DNA of 64,000 nucleotides from positions 868,001 through 932,000 of the forward strand of contig JAQOOI010000064.1 in the NCBI GenBank assembly GCA_028554645.1, written 5' to 3'. Positions 33,914 through 44,967 of the stretch are shown one piece after another. The translations under genes and the position numbers were made by a program. The stretch's first letter is position 1; every line of letters starts with the position of its first letter. Source of the stretch: Omphalotus guepiniiformis (lineage: Eukaryota > Basidiomycota > Agaricomycetes > Agaricales > Omphalotaceae). The notes beneath the pieces are model-generated. The model saw nothing but the letters and a program-made list of their open reading frames with translations. It was not told where the DNA came from and did no database searches.

Positions 33914-36900
33914 ATGCTCAGAGGCAAATGTGCTAAAGATCGTCGTGTCCGTGGTACGGCCCCAAGCTCTTCTGCAAGTCAAGTCACACTTTCACGCAAG
34001 GTTATTGAGAAGCACAATGCAAAGCTTCTTCAAGCCCAGAAAGCCCGTATGGCTGGTGAGTTGTTTGATCAGAGTCAAAGCAATTGTATTTACTACAGAC
34101 CGGTAGAACCCAAAAACATCAACGACGTCTCTATGTACGATTGCTCAGTAGAAACGGAGGACGATGTAATGTGGGAGGACGTCATGCAAGGAAACCAACC
34201 ACTCGCTATAAGCCACGAAGGAGGAGAGTTCACTGCCATAATGGAGGAGTTGGGCGAGGGTCTCAGTAAAGAGAAAAGGTGCGTTCATTTCGCTTTCCTA
34301 ACTCTGATCTTTCTGACATCGTTTCTCAGGCGCTATGTCGATCATCGTACTCGGCGTGACCGTACGGAACGGCGTATAAATGCCTTCAAGGAGCAAATGG
34401 GATTGCTGGTAGAATCGTATCTGTTATGGGACTCCAGTCGCGGAGAGCTTGGGTATGAGAATACGCAACCTGCAGTGTTGGACGGCGCTGAATTCAATGG
34501 ATCTTACACTGTTCGTGTAGTGGATCTTTTCTGTACGTTTTTTTTTTGTCTTGTGGTATCAGTGCTAAAGACATCAAGTTAGATTCCACTACTCAAACGG
34601 TCAAGCTACAAGATATGGACAAGCTCTGTTCTCCTGGCCTGGTACGCAACGGCCTTATTCCGTGCGCTCCCTATACGCCCTCTGTCGCAATTACCGTTCG
34701 TACCCTGGAGATGTTTCGTGTCTCCCGACTTCGATGCCCTCGACTGGCTATTCAGCCGTTTGTCAAAGCCCTCTGTGACATTCATGGGGTCGCTTTCCGA
34801 ACATATCTCTCCGATCAATTCTCCATCGCCTTTGATGTCTATCTGGCTGTCCTGCGAGAAGTTGAACGCCGCGTCATGACTGCTTTGGAACGACATACGC
34901 CTGACTGGCGCCTCAAGAACGCTTGTCCTGCGTGTACCTATAAGTTGGAAGGGGAGCCTGAGTTGCACTTCAGCATACAGGTTGCCATGGACGGGGGTGA
35001 CTCTGCAAAGCGTATCGTGCGGCGAGTCGGCGTTAATCTAGAGGACAAGGAGGCTACTGAGTCAGTAGAACGCAAGGATCCTCGCCAAGCCTATGGGGAT
35101 TATTTCATACCGAGGGAACAAGTGGATAGGTGGTCGAAGGAGGCGCTGGGGGATCAACTAGTTGCGGAGGCATCGAAGGAGAAAAGTGAGGCAAATCCGT
35201 GTGATGATAGGTGGCAGAATATGGTCCACGATATGTCCTCAACAGCGTGGGGGGTATTTGAAGAGACGGGAATCTTCGTATGCCTATGCCGTCACGGTTT
35301 TGTATTGCTATGCGCCGACATGGTTCGAAGCGGTGAGCTGTGAGTGGTTCACTGTGTGGCCCATCTTATCTCGTGCTAATCCTGTCTAGTGCCAAATACG
35401 GTCTGGCTATCGTGGAGAAACTATTGTGTGTTTTTGGGGAGGACATCTGTGCCGGCTACGATGTGGGCTGCAAGTTTGGGATCACCGTATCGCGCACGCC
35501 GCTGGGACCAGAAGCAGCACGCAAACGATTTGCCTGCTTCCCTGGCCTTTTCCATGGACACGCCCACAATCGACGCTGTCAACTCGTTCACCTTGGCACT
35601 TACGTCCCTGGGATGGGAATCGAGGACTTAGAGACTTGCGAACGTTTCTTTTCCAAGTTCAACGCCTTGGCCGCTAGCACTCGCTACGCGACGCGCTTCC
35701 ATCGACACCAGGCGCTCACCACATACATGTCCCATCTAGACCGCAACGACACGTACCAGAGCATGAGCAAGTTCCTTGATAACAACTACAGGCAAGCCTT
35801 GAAGATCATCGCATCTGCGCCTGCCCTTGCTCAAATTATGGAGGACCTGGGTATAGCTGATGCAGCTGAGTTTGAGGGATGGCTTCAGCAAGAGAAGGAA
35901 TACCTGGCTGGGCTGAAGACAGAGCCAGAGGAGGAGACCCTTCAAATGGAGTATGTTCAGAAGTTAGTACGATTGCAAGAGGCTGAGTGAGTGCTATACT
36001 GCATGACTACACCATTCACTAACCGTGGTCTAGGGATAAGGTGAACGCCGGCCGCACTGTTTTTATTAACGCGACGCAATCAAACTACGACTCGGCGGAG
36101 CTCTCTTCACGCACCTTGGAGACAGCCCGGCGTCATGCAATCGAGACACGCGATAACCTCCTTGCATCGGTGCAGGAGCTCGAATTTAAACTCAATATTG
36201 CGCAACGATGGTCTCCCGGAAGCTTTGAATGGCAGGACACTATGAAGCTCATACAAATGCGTCGTTATCAACGAGCCCTCGACCACCTTGAGGGTCTCGT
36301 GGTTTCACGCCTTTTTGAGCTCACGAAGATGAACATGTCAGGGACTGGTGAGTCTATTCGCGGGGCAGTTACTCTACTCTGACGCATTTCTGAAGGATAC
36401 AAGATGCGGAAGCACATCGCAAAGGCTCTCCAAGCACGTTCCCAAGCCATCCGTACCGCCCTCGCTAACTACAACACAGCTGCCACTGCCCTTTCCCGCC
36501 CTACTTTGAAATGGGACCAAGTAGTCGAATACACCTTTCTCTCCGAGTTCGACGTTCTACGTGCCGCGAGACAGGACATTCGCAAGGAGACCTGGGCGAC
36601 GCCTGCTGGACGTGAAGCGATGGATCGTTATTTCAAAATCCAACGAGCAAAGGAGGAGATTGCGCGCCTCAACGTCGAGATCCGTCGCCTTGTAACTTGG
36701 ATGCGAGATGAGGAGGTTGAGCTGCGGAAGAAGGAGAAAGAACTTGCAGCCGTAAACCCGCCGCTAGCTCACCAGGTCCGCCGGTATCGAATCCAGCGTG
36801 AACGCTTCAGTATTCAGCATATCGGGCGCTTTGCAAAACTCAGCAAGGTGGGGGGCTTCAGTGGATTCATCCTACCAGGCAGGAGAGCTGGTGGGGCTGT

Positions 36901-37084
36901 AGAGGAAGGGACAGGGGGCTCAGATGGGGTTGTGACATCTCAGGAGCCAGCATTGGGGCACCCTGAGGGCCATGACAGCAGTGATGAGAGTGATGATGAG
37001 GAGGAGGAGGCCGTGTTGCTGTCGAGGAACATGCTCCGGATGTTGGCAGTCGCAGACGATACTCTCTCAGTAAACGATGTATAA
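33914..37084 (+). CDS. KDZ transposase
   Basis: The transposase of the element. Six exons (33914-34278, 34330-34532, 34583-35339, 35390-35986, 36034-36347, 36396-37084) sum to 2,925 nt, giving 974 aa. The start is the first ATG (MLRGKCAKDRR) after a possible GTG; an earlier start cannot be excluded. Family signatures: LVRNGLIPCAPYTPSVAIT, RCPRLAIQPFVKALCDIHG, the zinc-ligand-like CPACTYKLEGE, QVAMDGGDSAKR with a probable catalytic Asp, and GYDVGCKFG, PGLFHGHAHNRRCQ, GMGIEDLETCERFFSKFN and STRYATRFHRHQAL, with the second Asp and Glu. A long helical C-terminal region ends in an acidic tail. No stops or frameshifts, so probably functional. Confidence 0.92.
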
Positions 37085-37207
37085 CATACGATGTATATTA
37101 TTTCTAAATACCTATAATACATGTTTAATCCACTAAAGAGCAGCGGGAGCATCAGCCGCAATGAGTAATACAATCATAGAATGTGTGACTTGAATCATAA
37201 CGTGACT

Positions 37208-37385
37208 TACAGTAGCCGAGGAGGAGGGGAAGAGGGGGGAAACTGCGAGAATGCCTAAGTCGGTGGAAGGGCTATCGAAGGGCTATTGAACCGTCGTGCG
37301 ATCTCCAGATCCGCGTCCAGTTAGGCGTGGTATCCCGGGCTGATGGACCGGTCTAACTCGACCGGTTGTTAGGGCCGATCAGGTG
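37208..37385 (-). repeat. Right terminal inverted repeat of KDZ element
   Basis: 178 bp, reverse complement of 25940-26117, ending GGGCCGATCAGGTG. Lies 123 bp after the transposase stop. Confidence 0.92.
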
Positions 37386-37393
37386 AGTATCTT
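37386..37393 (+). repeat. Right target-site duplication of KDZ element
   Basis: AGTATCTT, identical to 25932-25939. One further matching base (G) on the left side belongs to the right inverted repeat end, so 8 bp is the consistent length. Confidence 0.85.
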
Positions 37394-38435
37394 GCAGAGC
37401 GAGCGCACATCGTATACCTCCGAATAGAACACACATTACTACTAAGCCTAAAGCTATCGCTCGCTATCTGCGGTTGTGGGTACCGGTAATTCCGCACTGT
37501 GCTATCGGTCTCAGTTGTGTGTACCGCGCAGACCGGTGTCGGTCATTCAAGTACATGAATTCGATAGACATGGTTGCTGAAAGAAGGACTAGTTCCAGCG
37601 CGTGTTCGAGTTCCATGCGTAGCTGTGGTTTGCGATTCGGTCAGAAAGATTGAATTCTCCCAACAATAGGTTTACTACAAGTGTTCCCCTACATCCCATG
37701 AGCATGAGTTACGCGTAAAGACGGATACTTCAACACTTTGGCGATAGCTAAGGTAAGAAGGGAATATTCTTATTGAATACGGGAATCGCCCAAATGCTCT
37801 GAATCCTGATCTGTTGAATGATATTCGTTTACACACGGCACTCAATGATTTTACGTTACAAATAAGTCTTTGCTCAGCATGGAACATGCGACGGTGAGAA
37901 GGGAGAACACTGCGCGGGAGAACTCACAGGCCTGGATGATTAACGTATGTACACGTATGTTATCAGAGGTCTCCAACACCATAATTTCGGAGTATAGAGC
38001 GGGAAGGGGAACTGGGACCAGGCGGCAGGATACATGAATTCTCATGAACTCTAGTCATCAATCCGAGGATACGCTCAACAGTCACAAAACTTCTATGGTC
38101 ACGAGCCTACGAGGTCCCGATAAAGCAATCTATTGGCCAAAAGGAAATATGTATCGATCGCCTTCTTATCGCCTTCTTAGAAGCTTGAGCTCGTGCAGTT
38201 GTGATCCGGCGGCCTACAGCGAAGACGTTCTTATGCCAGGCAAGTTCCTATGAACACATTCATTGCGAGACAGTTATGAGAAAGTCGTATGCTGTAAGGT
38301 TTTGTCCTTCACTACATACTTGCACCAATGAGGCAAATTGCATGCAGGGACGAGAGGAAACCCGCCGTTTGCAGCAAGGAGTATCCGAACGGTCGTCAGA
38401 CCCCTTTCAGTGTGTCGTAAATGTGCTGTCCCACA
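37394..38435. other. Intergenic, no gene recognised
   Basis: About 1,040 bp from the KDZ element to the GCIP-like gene's 3' end. Frames up to 82 codons exist but lack protein-like composition or splice logic. Before the insertion this was the convergent gap between the 24396 and 38436 genes. Confidence 0.5.
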
Positions 38436-39630
38436 TCATGTCTCTGTAACGAGAGTGGCGACGGATGCATGCAGGGCTTTCGATAATTGGTCAAAGCAAC
38501 CATCAAGCCACTTCTTCGTCGAAGACTGGGATTTCAGAGAATTTGATCTCAGTGACATCCCGTCAAGCTGAGATTCCAGGGTATCCGGGCGTTCAAGAAA
38601 CGAAAGCAATGACCTTATATCATCGACGACTTTCCGCAGTGCCTCCAGCTCGGTCTGAATCGTCTCTGGAATCTGGGGCGAGTAAAGGCTTGCGACAACG
38701 TCGTCTGATGCTCTTAGTAAGGTCGAGGATAACGAAGGGAGTTTATCAAGGGAGGTATTTGGCGGCAGCGGGGCAGAAGAGGATAGTACATCAGACAGGA
38801 TCTTTTTGTGCAGGAGAGTGGAGAGACGAAGTACAGTGTAAATCTGTCAAGGCTCAGTGAGCTAAGAGGGATAGTAATGTGAGCGGAGATCAAGACCTTC
38901 TCTGCACGCCTCAACTCGTCCTTGTCAAGATGTTTGTTCAAACCGAGATCTAATTCATCCCAGCCATCGTCCTCGTCCTCGTCTTCACCTTGATCTGTAT
39001 CATCGATCATGTCCCTCACTTCCCGAACACCATCTTCCAAAGGCTCCACATCCTGTGCCCATTTTTTGCGAACAGCTGACATATTATCTTTTGAAAGACC
39101 AACGGACGAACGCGCTGTCTCGATTATCTCGTGCACGGCGCCAACTTTCACCATATAGTCATCCAGAGGCTTGTTATGCGCCTTAGACTGCTCGATGTCT
39201 AGAAATGTCTGTACAAGTTGTCCGACAGAATCATTGACTGTATGAACTAGAGAGACTGCTTCCTGAGTTATCGTAGCTCCGTGTTCAGTCGAATCGAACA
39301 TATTAACGCAATGCGAAAGTGCGGAGATGCGCTCTGATAGGTCCTTCAAAGGAGCCTGGCAAGCAGAATAAGTAGGGGATGAGGGTTTCAAGGCAAGAGC
39401 CAGTTTTGTGGTGGATGAGTATATGAAAGAAAGCAGGGAAAGCAAATCATCATGAAGGACATTCAATGCAGGATTTTGGCCCTCGGCTGATCGAAAATTG
39501 CTAGAAATTGATTCATCGCTAGCTTTGCATGTACCCAAGACGATGTTAAGTGCTGCGACAACTTCGACAGATCCATTAATACACAGAAAAAGAAATATAT
39601 AGTCTGCTCACCTTTTTCCTGGTCGGACAT
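38436..39630 (-). CDS. GCIP (Grap2/cyclin-D-interacting)-like protein
   Basis: Helical protein of about 350 aa resembling the GCIP/cyclin-D1-binding-protein-1 family, linked in animals to cell-cycle control. Start ATG 39630 (MSDQEK), a 61-nt intron, then a long exon (about 39549-38898), an intron near 38897-38848 that splices EK to IYTVLRLSTLLHKKIL, and a stop at 38438-38436. Family-like stretches are helices with HCVNMFD, a DDYMVKVGAVHEIIETA segment, and the acidic DQGEDEDEDDGWDELD ahead of AEKIYTVL. Biochemical role in fungi is unclear. It is divergent from YME1, start codons 75 bp apart. Confidence 0.65.
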
Positions 39631-39705
39631 ACAGTATAGTACGTATGTTGACGGCCGGCAGTAAAGTCTAAGAAAGCTTGCGTGGATCACGTGGCGCGTA
39701 ACTCT
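39631..39705. promoter_or_regulatory. Very short bidirectional promoter
   Basis: Only 75 bp separate the ATGs of the GCIP-like gene and YME1. Both promoters and leaders must overlap or extend into the genes. A TATAGTA-like word lies at about 39633-39640. Confidence 0.45.
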
Positions 39706-42700
39706 ATGCTGGTGACTTCGGTGGTGCGTATGGCTGAGTGCTTTTGTGGCTTGTGCTAATTCAATTTTACAGCAGTTTTGTAGCTCGTTGCGTGTCTCAG
39801 CACGCTCAGCTTTCACTGTACAAAGATCTGCCTTGAATTCAGCACAAGTATGGCGAGCTTTGTCTACCAGTAGTGCTTTGCACTCAAACTCCCGCCTCTT
39901 ACGAAGCCCACCATCATTTACCTCCAGGTCTCCTCTCACAGCATGTAATCGTCAATTTTCCATTTGGTCTCTCTTTTCTCGCAAGTCCTCCCCAATTCCT
40001 TCACCAACTGTTGTGGCAAATATTACTCGCCTCGAAGCAGAAGCGAATGTCTACCCCCACGATGTTTCCAAACAACTTGCGCTCTTCGAGGCTCTTTTGG
40101 ATACCAAGTTGAAATCCTCATATGAACTAATCATAAGTCGCTGGGAAAAGATGTGCAAATTTGTGCGTCGCTGTCACAGTTTTTTTTCTCGCTTTTCTTA
40201 CTCACGCAATCTGAGTAGGATCCGTCTTCACCTCTCCTTCAGTCTCCCGAAGCTTTCCGGATATATCTCAGTTCTCTCATTAATAACGGTCAGCAAGCAG
40301 CTGTCAACCCAGCTGTGCAACAACGAGACACTTTGCTTGCGTCACTAGACTCCCCGTCCTCTTCCAAATTAGATTCCGCATCATCAACGACAGAAGACGC
40401 GTCCGTGGAACCCGCATCGCAAGGAAGTGAAGGGAAAAGCTTGTCCTCATCTGAGAAGGACGGTTCTACCAACTTGGAAGCTCCTGCTCTTGAGACGCCT
40501 ACCGCTAGTCAGGAAATTGCTCAGGGAGTGCTTTCTGGGAAGCTGGATCCTGCTCGTAATCCGAGAAAAGCCGACTCCATCTCTTCCATTTATCCTCCAA
40601 GTCTTGGTTCTGTCTTAGGAGGATCGTCGAACGATGGTACTCCGTTAGAGGTGACTATAGTTGAACGTCAGTCATTCAACACGTTTCATCCTTCGTTGCT
40701 TATTGAATACTTGTAGGTCGAGGAGCTTGGGCACCCCGGTTAGCAAGATTCGTCATTCTGGTCGCCGTCTCGTCCTTTTGTGCGCGCTTTATTGCACGAA
40801 CATTAATTATATCTCGCTGATAAGATATGTTATTACTTGCAGTCTTCCTAGTCATCCTGTCCGTCTTCTTTGAGAACAGTGGCCTAATGAAGAACGCTCC
40901 TCGACAGTCTCAATTTGAGCCAACTGCGGGAAATATAGTCAAATTCAGTGATGTGCATGGTGTAGACGAGGTCAAAGATGTATGTGGACTTAAATGCTTC
41001 TAAATCTCCCAAGATCTCATACGTTCATCTTAGGAGTTGCAAGACGTCGTCGCGTTTCTCAAGGACCCCGAGTCTTTTGCCACGCTTGGTGGCAAATTAC
41101 CAAAGGGTGTCCTACTGACAGGGTGTGTTTCTTCTTTAACGTGTTTGGGTGAACAACTATATTCAAACTTTCCAGACCTCCGGGAACCGGTAAAACTATG
41201 CTGGCAAGAGCGGTGGCTGGTGAAGCTGGTGTGCCTTTCTTCTTTGCTTCAGGCTCTGTTAACTTTGCATGCGTTGAACATATTCACTTGGAACTGATCT
41301 GAACGTGTAGCTCTGATTTCGAAGAAATGTTTGTCGGTGTTGGAGCAAAACGTGTTCGAGAACTGTTTGCAGCAGCTCGTAAGAAAGAACCCGCTATCAT
41401 ATTCATTGACGAGATCGATGCTGTTGGCGGAAAGCGTAACAACCGTGACCAGCAGTATTTGAAGCAGACCCTGAACCAGCTGCTGACGGAAATGGATGGA
41501 TTCCAACAAAGCGAAGGAGTTATCGTAATGGCTGCGACTAACGTACCAGACACACTCGATCCGTAGGTTTCTCAAATCAACAAGACGATGTCGCAAAAAC
41601 TCACCCTGCAATTTTTGACAGCGCTCTTGTCCGGCCAGGACGGTTCGATCGCCACATTGCCGTACCATTGCCTGACATTCGTGGGCGTTTACAAATTCTT
41701 CAGCACCACATGCGGAATATCATAACAAGCAGCGGTACGTCTCTCCCGTTCCCTATTTTGCCTTGACAATTCATCACAGCCACAATGCTTTGCAGAAGTC
41801 GATGCGAAGGCTCTTGCTCGCGGCACGTCAGGGTTTTCCGGCGCTGATCTTCAGAACATGGTAAAGTAAGGAGTAGTCTGTCGATCCTTCTTTGTTTCCA
41901 TGCTAAAGTTGTCTCTTCAGCCAAGCCGCGGTCCGAGCAGCCAAAGAAAAAGCGAGCGAAGTTGACCTGAAACATTTTGAATGGGCGATAGTAATTAGGT
42001 TGCTTTCCCTCATGGTACAGCGGACACTCAGATGCATGACTGCCCGTTTAGGATCGAATTGTTATGGGTGCCGAACGAAAGAGTGCGTTCATTGAACCAG
42101 AGGCCAAGCTCGCGACTGCTTACCATGAGGTGAGCCCCTTATGATCTTGTTCCGGGTCATACTGACCAACCAAACCAGGGTGGGCATGCCCTTGTGGCGC
42201 TATATACCGAGGGTGCAATACCACTACACAAGGTGACGTGCGTTCCACGAGGACACGCTCTAGGCTATGTGAGTTTTTGTATCGATCGATGTGCTCCTTG
42301 TTACTGAAGGTCTGTTTGCCAGACCGCCTTTCTCCCTATAGACGACCGGTTCTCAGTAAGCCTGAAGGAGTATCTCGCATCTGTAGATGTTTCCATGGGA
42401 GGTCGTGTAGCTGAAGAGCTCAGTCAGGAATATCTCTTTGCGTCTTTGGTGCTCCAGAACCTGACTCTGTTGACGTGATTACAGTATATGGGCCAGATGC
42501 TGTCACGAGTGGTGCAAGTTCAGACATAAGAAATGCTTCTTACACTGCTCGAAACATGGTCAAGGTATGATTCTGAGCTCACCAGTCAAGGTTTGTATCA
42601 TGACACTTACATCTCACAGCGTTGGGGTTTCTCGAAATTAGGGCCAGTCTATTATGATGACAACACGGATCTGAGTCCTCGGCGGAAGGATGAGATCGAG

Positions 42701-43036
42701 GAGGAAGTCACCAAGTGCGTATCTTGTTCAGGGGCTTTGCCACCAGTACAAATTGCATACGCAAAGCTCATCCGGTATATTTCCAGGATAATCAAAGAGG
42801 GCGAGGCCCGTGTCACAATTCTCCTGAAATCAAAAATAGACGAGCTACATCGAGTAAGCGATTGACTGCGTCCGTTTTATGCAATGTTGACTTGATCCGT
42901 TCGCCAGCTTGCACATGCGCTCGTTGAGCATGAGACTTTGGACAAGGATGAGGTGTACAAAGTTATCAAGGGCGAACCGTTACGCGACATAACAGAAGTT
43001 TTGGACGAGGAGCTTTCCAAGCCCACGGAGAAGTGA
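39706..43036 (+). CDS. YME1: Mitochondrial i-AAA protease
   Basis: ATP-dependent zinc metalloprotease of the mitochondrial inner membrane, active on the intermembrane-space side. ATG 39706 (MLVTSV) is joined by a 49-nt intron (39724-39772) to an Arg/Ser-rich presequence. A membrane segment ([19 protein letters not shown]) needs the intron at about 40784-40842. The AAA domain shows Walker A PPGTGKT (split by an intron after LLTG), Walker [13 protein letters not shown] and the arginine-finger region [10 protein letters not shown]. The zinc site is HEGGHA, split between HE and GGHA near 42130-42180, with the third ligand in [11 protein letters not shown]. At least eleven introns. The stop is TGA 43034-43036. 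Apparently intact. Confidence 0.92.
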
Positions 43037-43197
43037 TAATGGCATCTGAAATTCATTCTAATAATGGTCAGTGATTAATAAATATCTTGGTATACATACA
43101 CCCCTTATGATTCCTATATGATATGCCTCATTATGATTATAGCACCCCACACTGTCAAAATATCATTCAGAATAGAGGTCATGCCTAACAGGTCCGT

Positions 43198-43736
43198 TTA
43201 GCGTTGGATTATCCTGGTGCACATACCATTTTCCCTGCGTCGGCACATGCGTCTGATGTCGGAGTCAGGATGAGCGTCTAGCGCGTCGAAGGGATTCAAT
43301 TGAACAGATTGTAAAGCCTCGGAATTACGCGCGACTTCTATCTCGACTCCATGTTGAACGACTTGAGCATTGATGTCATGATGACTTGTCGTGAGGTTAT
43401 AAGAAGACGCATCTGATAAGGTAAATCTGTTCTCAACAGCGAAATCAAGACAGACAGACAGACAGGATAAATGACCTTTCCCATTAAAAGCATGTTCCCA
43501 AGCCTGCAGCTGGAGGGTTGAGCAAACCTTCAGCGGAGCAAGACTGCTGGACTGCTGGCTACCACGGCTTTCCAAATGGGTATGAAAGGGAAGACCGTCG
43601 CGGGCGTGTAATTGAAATGCTGTAAGGAAGAAAGGAAGACAAGCCTGTGTTAGCTTGTGTTCGTCTTTTCACAAGTACATAGGACAGAGTGGAATTCTGG
43701 GCAAGCTACACATGCGAACGGACCTGATTTGGACAT
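43198..43736 (-). CDS. Small hypothetical protein
   Basis: Not recognised. ATG 43736 (MSKSGPFA) splices over about 43703-43622 to SFQLHARDGLPFHTHLESRG, which reads like real coding sequence. Beyond that the model is uncertain: a GTCATT...AACAG intron in the middle would change the reading frame of the tail. Without it the protein continues to a stop at 43198-43200 (about 145 aa). Convergent with YME1, 161 bp apart. Confidence 0.4.
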
Positions 43737-44577
43737 GATGGAAGAATGTTGGACTGTCCCCTTCAGGACTAGTACGGGTTGCCAGGTGTTTCGGTGAGTG
43801 AATAGCATGACGCGCATCAAGAGCTACATATACAATCGAGGATTTCCTGTGAAATCGTAAGCGCTATATTCATTGTGAGCTAGGTTGCTCGGTATATATG
43901 ATGTGCCGTGCAGACAGCTGCCCACTGCCCCGGTGGCATCCATTCTCGCTCTTTCGCTGGACCTGACTAGACCAGGCTCGCTCGAGGATGTTACAGGACA
44001 TCAGCCGAGGTTGTAGAAGGTGTATATACTTGTGCAGATCAACGTGGATTAAGTACCGAACTCTCTTGCAAGGTTTGCCTGTAAGAACCAAGGTTCTATT
44101 CGTCGAGCGGCTGGATTGGAACTGGATTGGAACTGTATATCTAATCAGTGCATCTTTCCCACAATTATATCATTTCTTCGTTGGAACTCTTCCTTGGTTT
44201 ATGCCATAAGCTCAGTTTTCCAGATTTTCTGTCGCAGTTACTCATGTTCACGACTTGGGTAAAAAGAGTCGGGCATTGAATCTCAGCTTTTTCTTCGTTT
44301 AAAAAGGGCTCAAAAAATGATTGGGCTTGGGCCATCGTAGGGCACACAAGTCTCATAGCGCACCTCTTCCAGAGCTGTGAGTGGACACTAACAGTCGACT
44401 TGGCCGGCGCTGAATACAATGTCTTATATTTCCAGTTATTTCTCCAGATCGTGGCCCAAACACACGGTTCTCCATCAAACTTGACTAGCTCCTACCTCCG
44501 CCGATACAAAACTCGTGAGGACATTTTCCTCAAAAACTATCACCTACTTTTGTTATCAACATGTCATCGACATATAG
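43737..44577. other. Intergenic, no gene recognised
   Basis: About 840 bp. It contains a short direct repeat (GGATTGGAACT twice at about 44112-44134) and C/T-rich leader sequence before 44578. No gene supported. Confidence 0.45.
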
Positions 44578-44856
44578 ATGTGCTATCGTCAACTCAAATT
44601 TACAAAGTACACAGGCTGTGGCCACCTGTCGTATACAGGAGACACCAACATCGACTGCCGTTTTCGCCAGTGCTTCCTCAGTAGATCGCATCCCTCCAAC
44701 TGTGGCTCTCCACAAGCACCTTGCAGTTGTCGCCGCTATTATGGCCAGCCTCAACGGATCGTCACACAAGAGGTTCGCATTTGCATGTCTTTCCTCTCCC
44801 TGTACTAAATTTGTATATGTTAGGTCTCTGGCAATTGTGCACAGTGTCCTCAGTGA
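44578..44856 (+). CDS. Small Cys-rich protein (about 75 aa)
   Basis: Two exons, 44578-44772 and 44824-44856, with a 51-nt intron holding a TACTAA branch-like site. The protein starts MCYRQL and has CGHLSYTG, IDCRFRQCF, NCGSPQAPCSCRRYYGQPQ and ends GNCAQCPQ. The spacing of about nine Cys plus His suggests a small metal-binding fold. I have seen this pattern (CGH...GD...IDC...RRYYGQPQRIV) as a recurring small Agaricomycete family with no known role. A longer overlapping frame from 44561 is antisense-like noise and is rejected. No signal peptide. Confidence 0.7.
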
Positions 44857-44967
44857 CGATGCTTGTTTTACACGATCTTCATGCTCATCACGACTCGTTC
44901 AAAATCATAGATACCCTATTTTATCAGTATCGCTATCTGTACATAACTATTGTAGCTCTATATCAAT

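Larger units (their letters stand above)
25940..37385. mobile_element. Complete KDZ transposon carrying TET/JBP dioxygenase
   Basis: An 11,446-bp DNA transposon bounded by identical 178-bp inverted repeats and an 8-bp target duplication. It encodes a KDZ (Kyakuja-Dileera-Zisupton) transposase on the plus strand. On the minus strand lie a TET/JBP-family dioxygenase, a 150-aa basic protein, a 273-aa viroplasmin-like protein and a 642-aa unknown. All five spliced frames close without stops. TET/JBP genes riding in KDZ transposons are an established theme in basidiomycete genomes. Perfect repeats and intact genes point to a recent insertion and possibly current mobility. Confidence 0.92.

Noticed and set aside
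25931..37393. Nine-base target duplication GAGTATCTT for the KDZ element
   Set aside because: The ninth base (G) is the last base of the right inverted repeat CAGGTG, so 8 bp is the consistent length.
37394..38435. tRNA or small RNA gene in the gap after the KDZ element
   Set aside because: I found no convincing A/B box pair or cloverleaf by eye; a tRNA scan would settle it.
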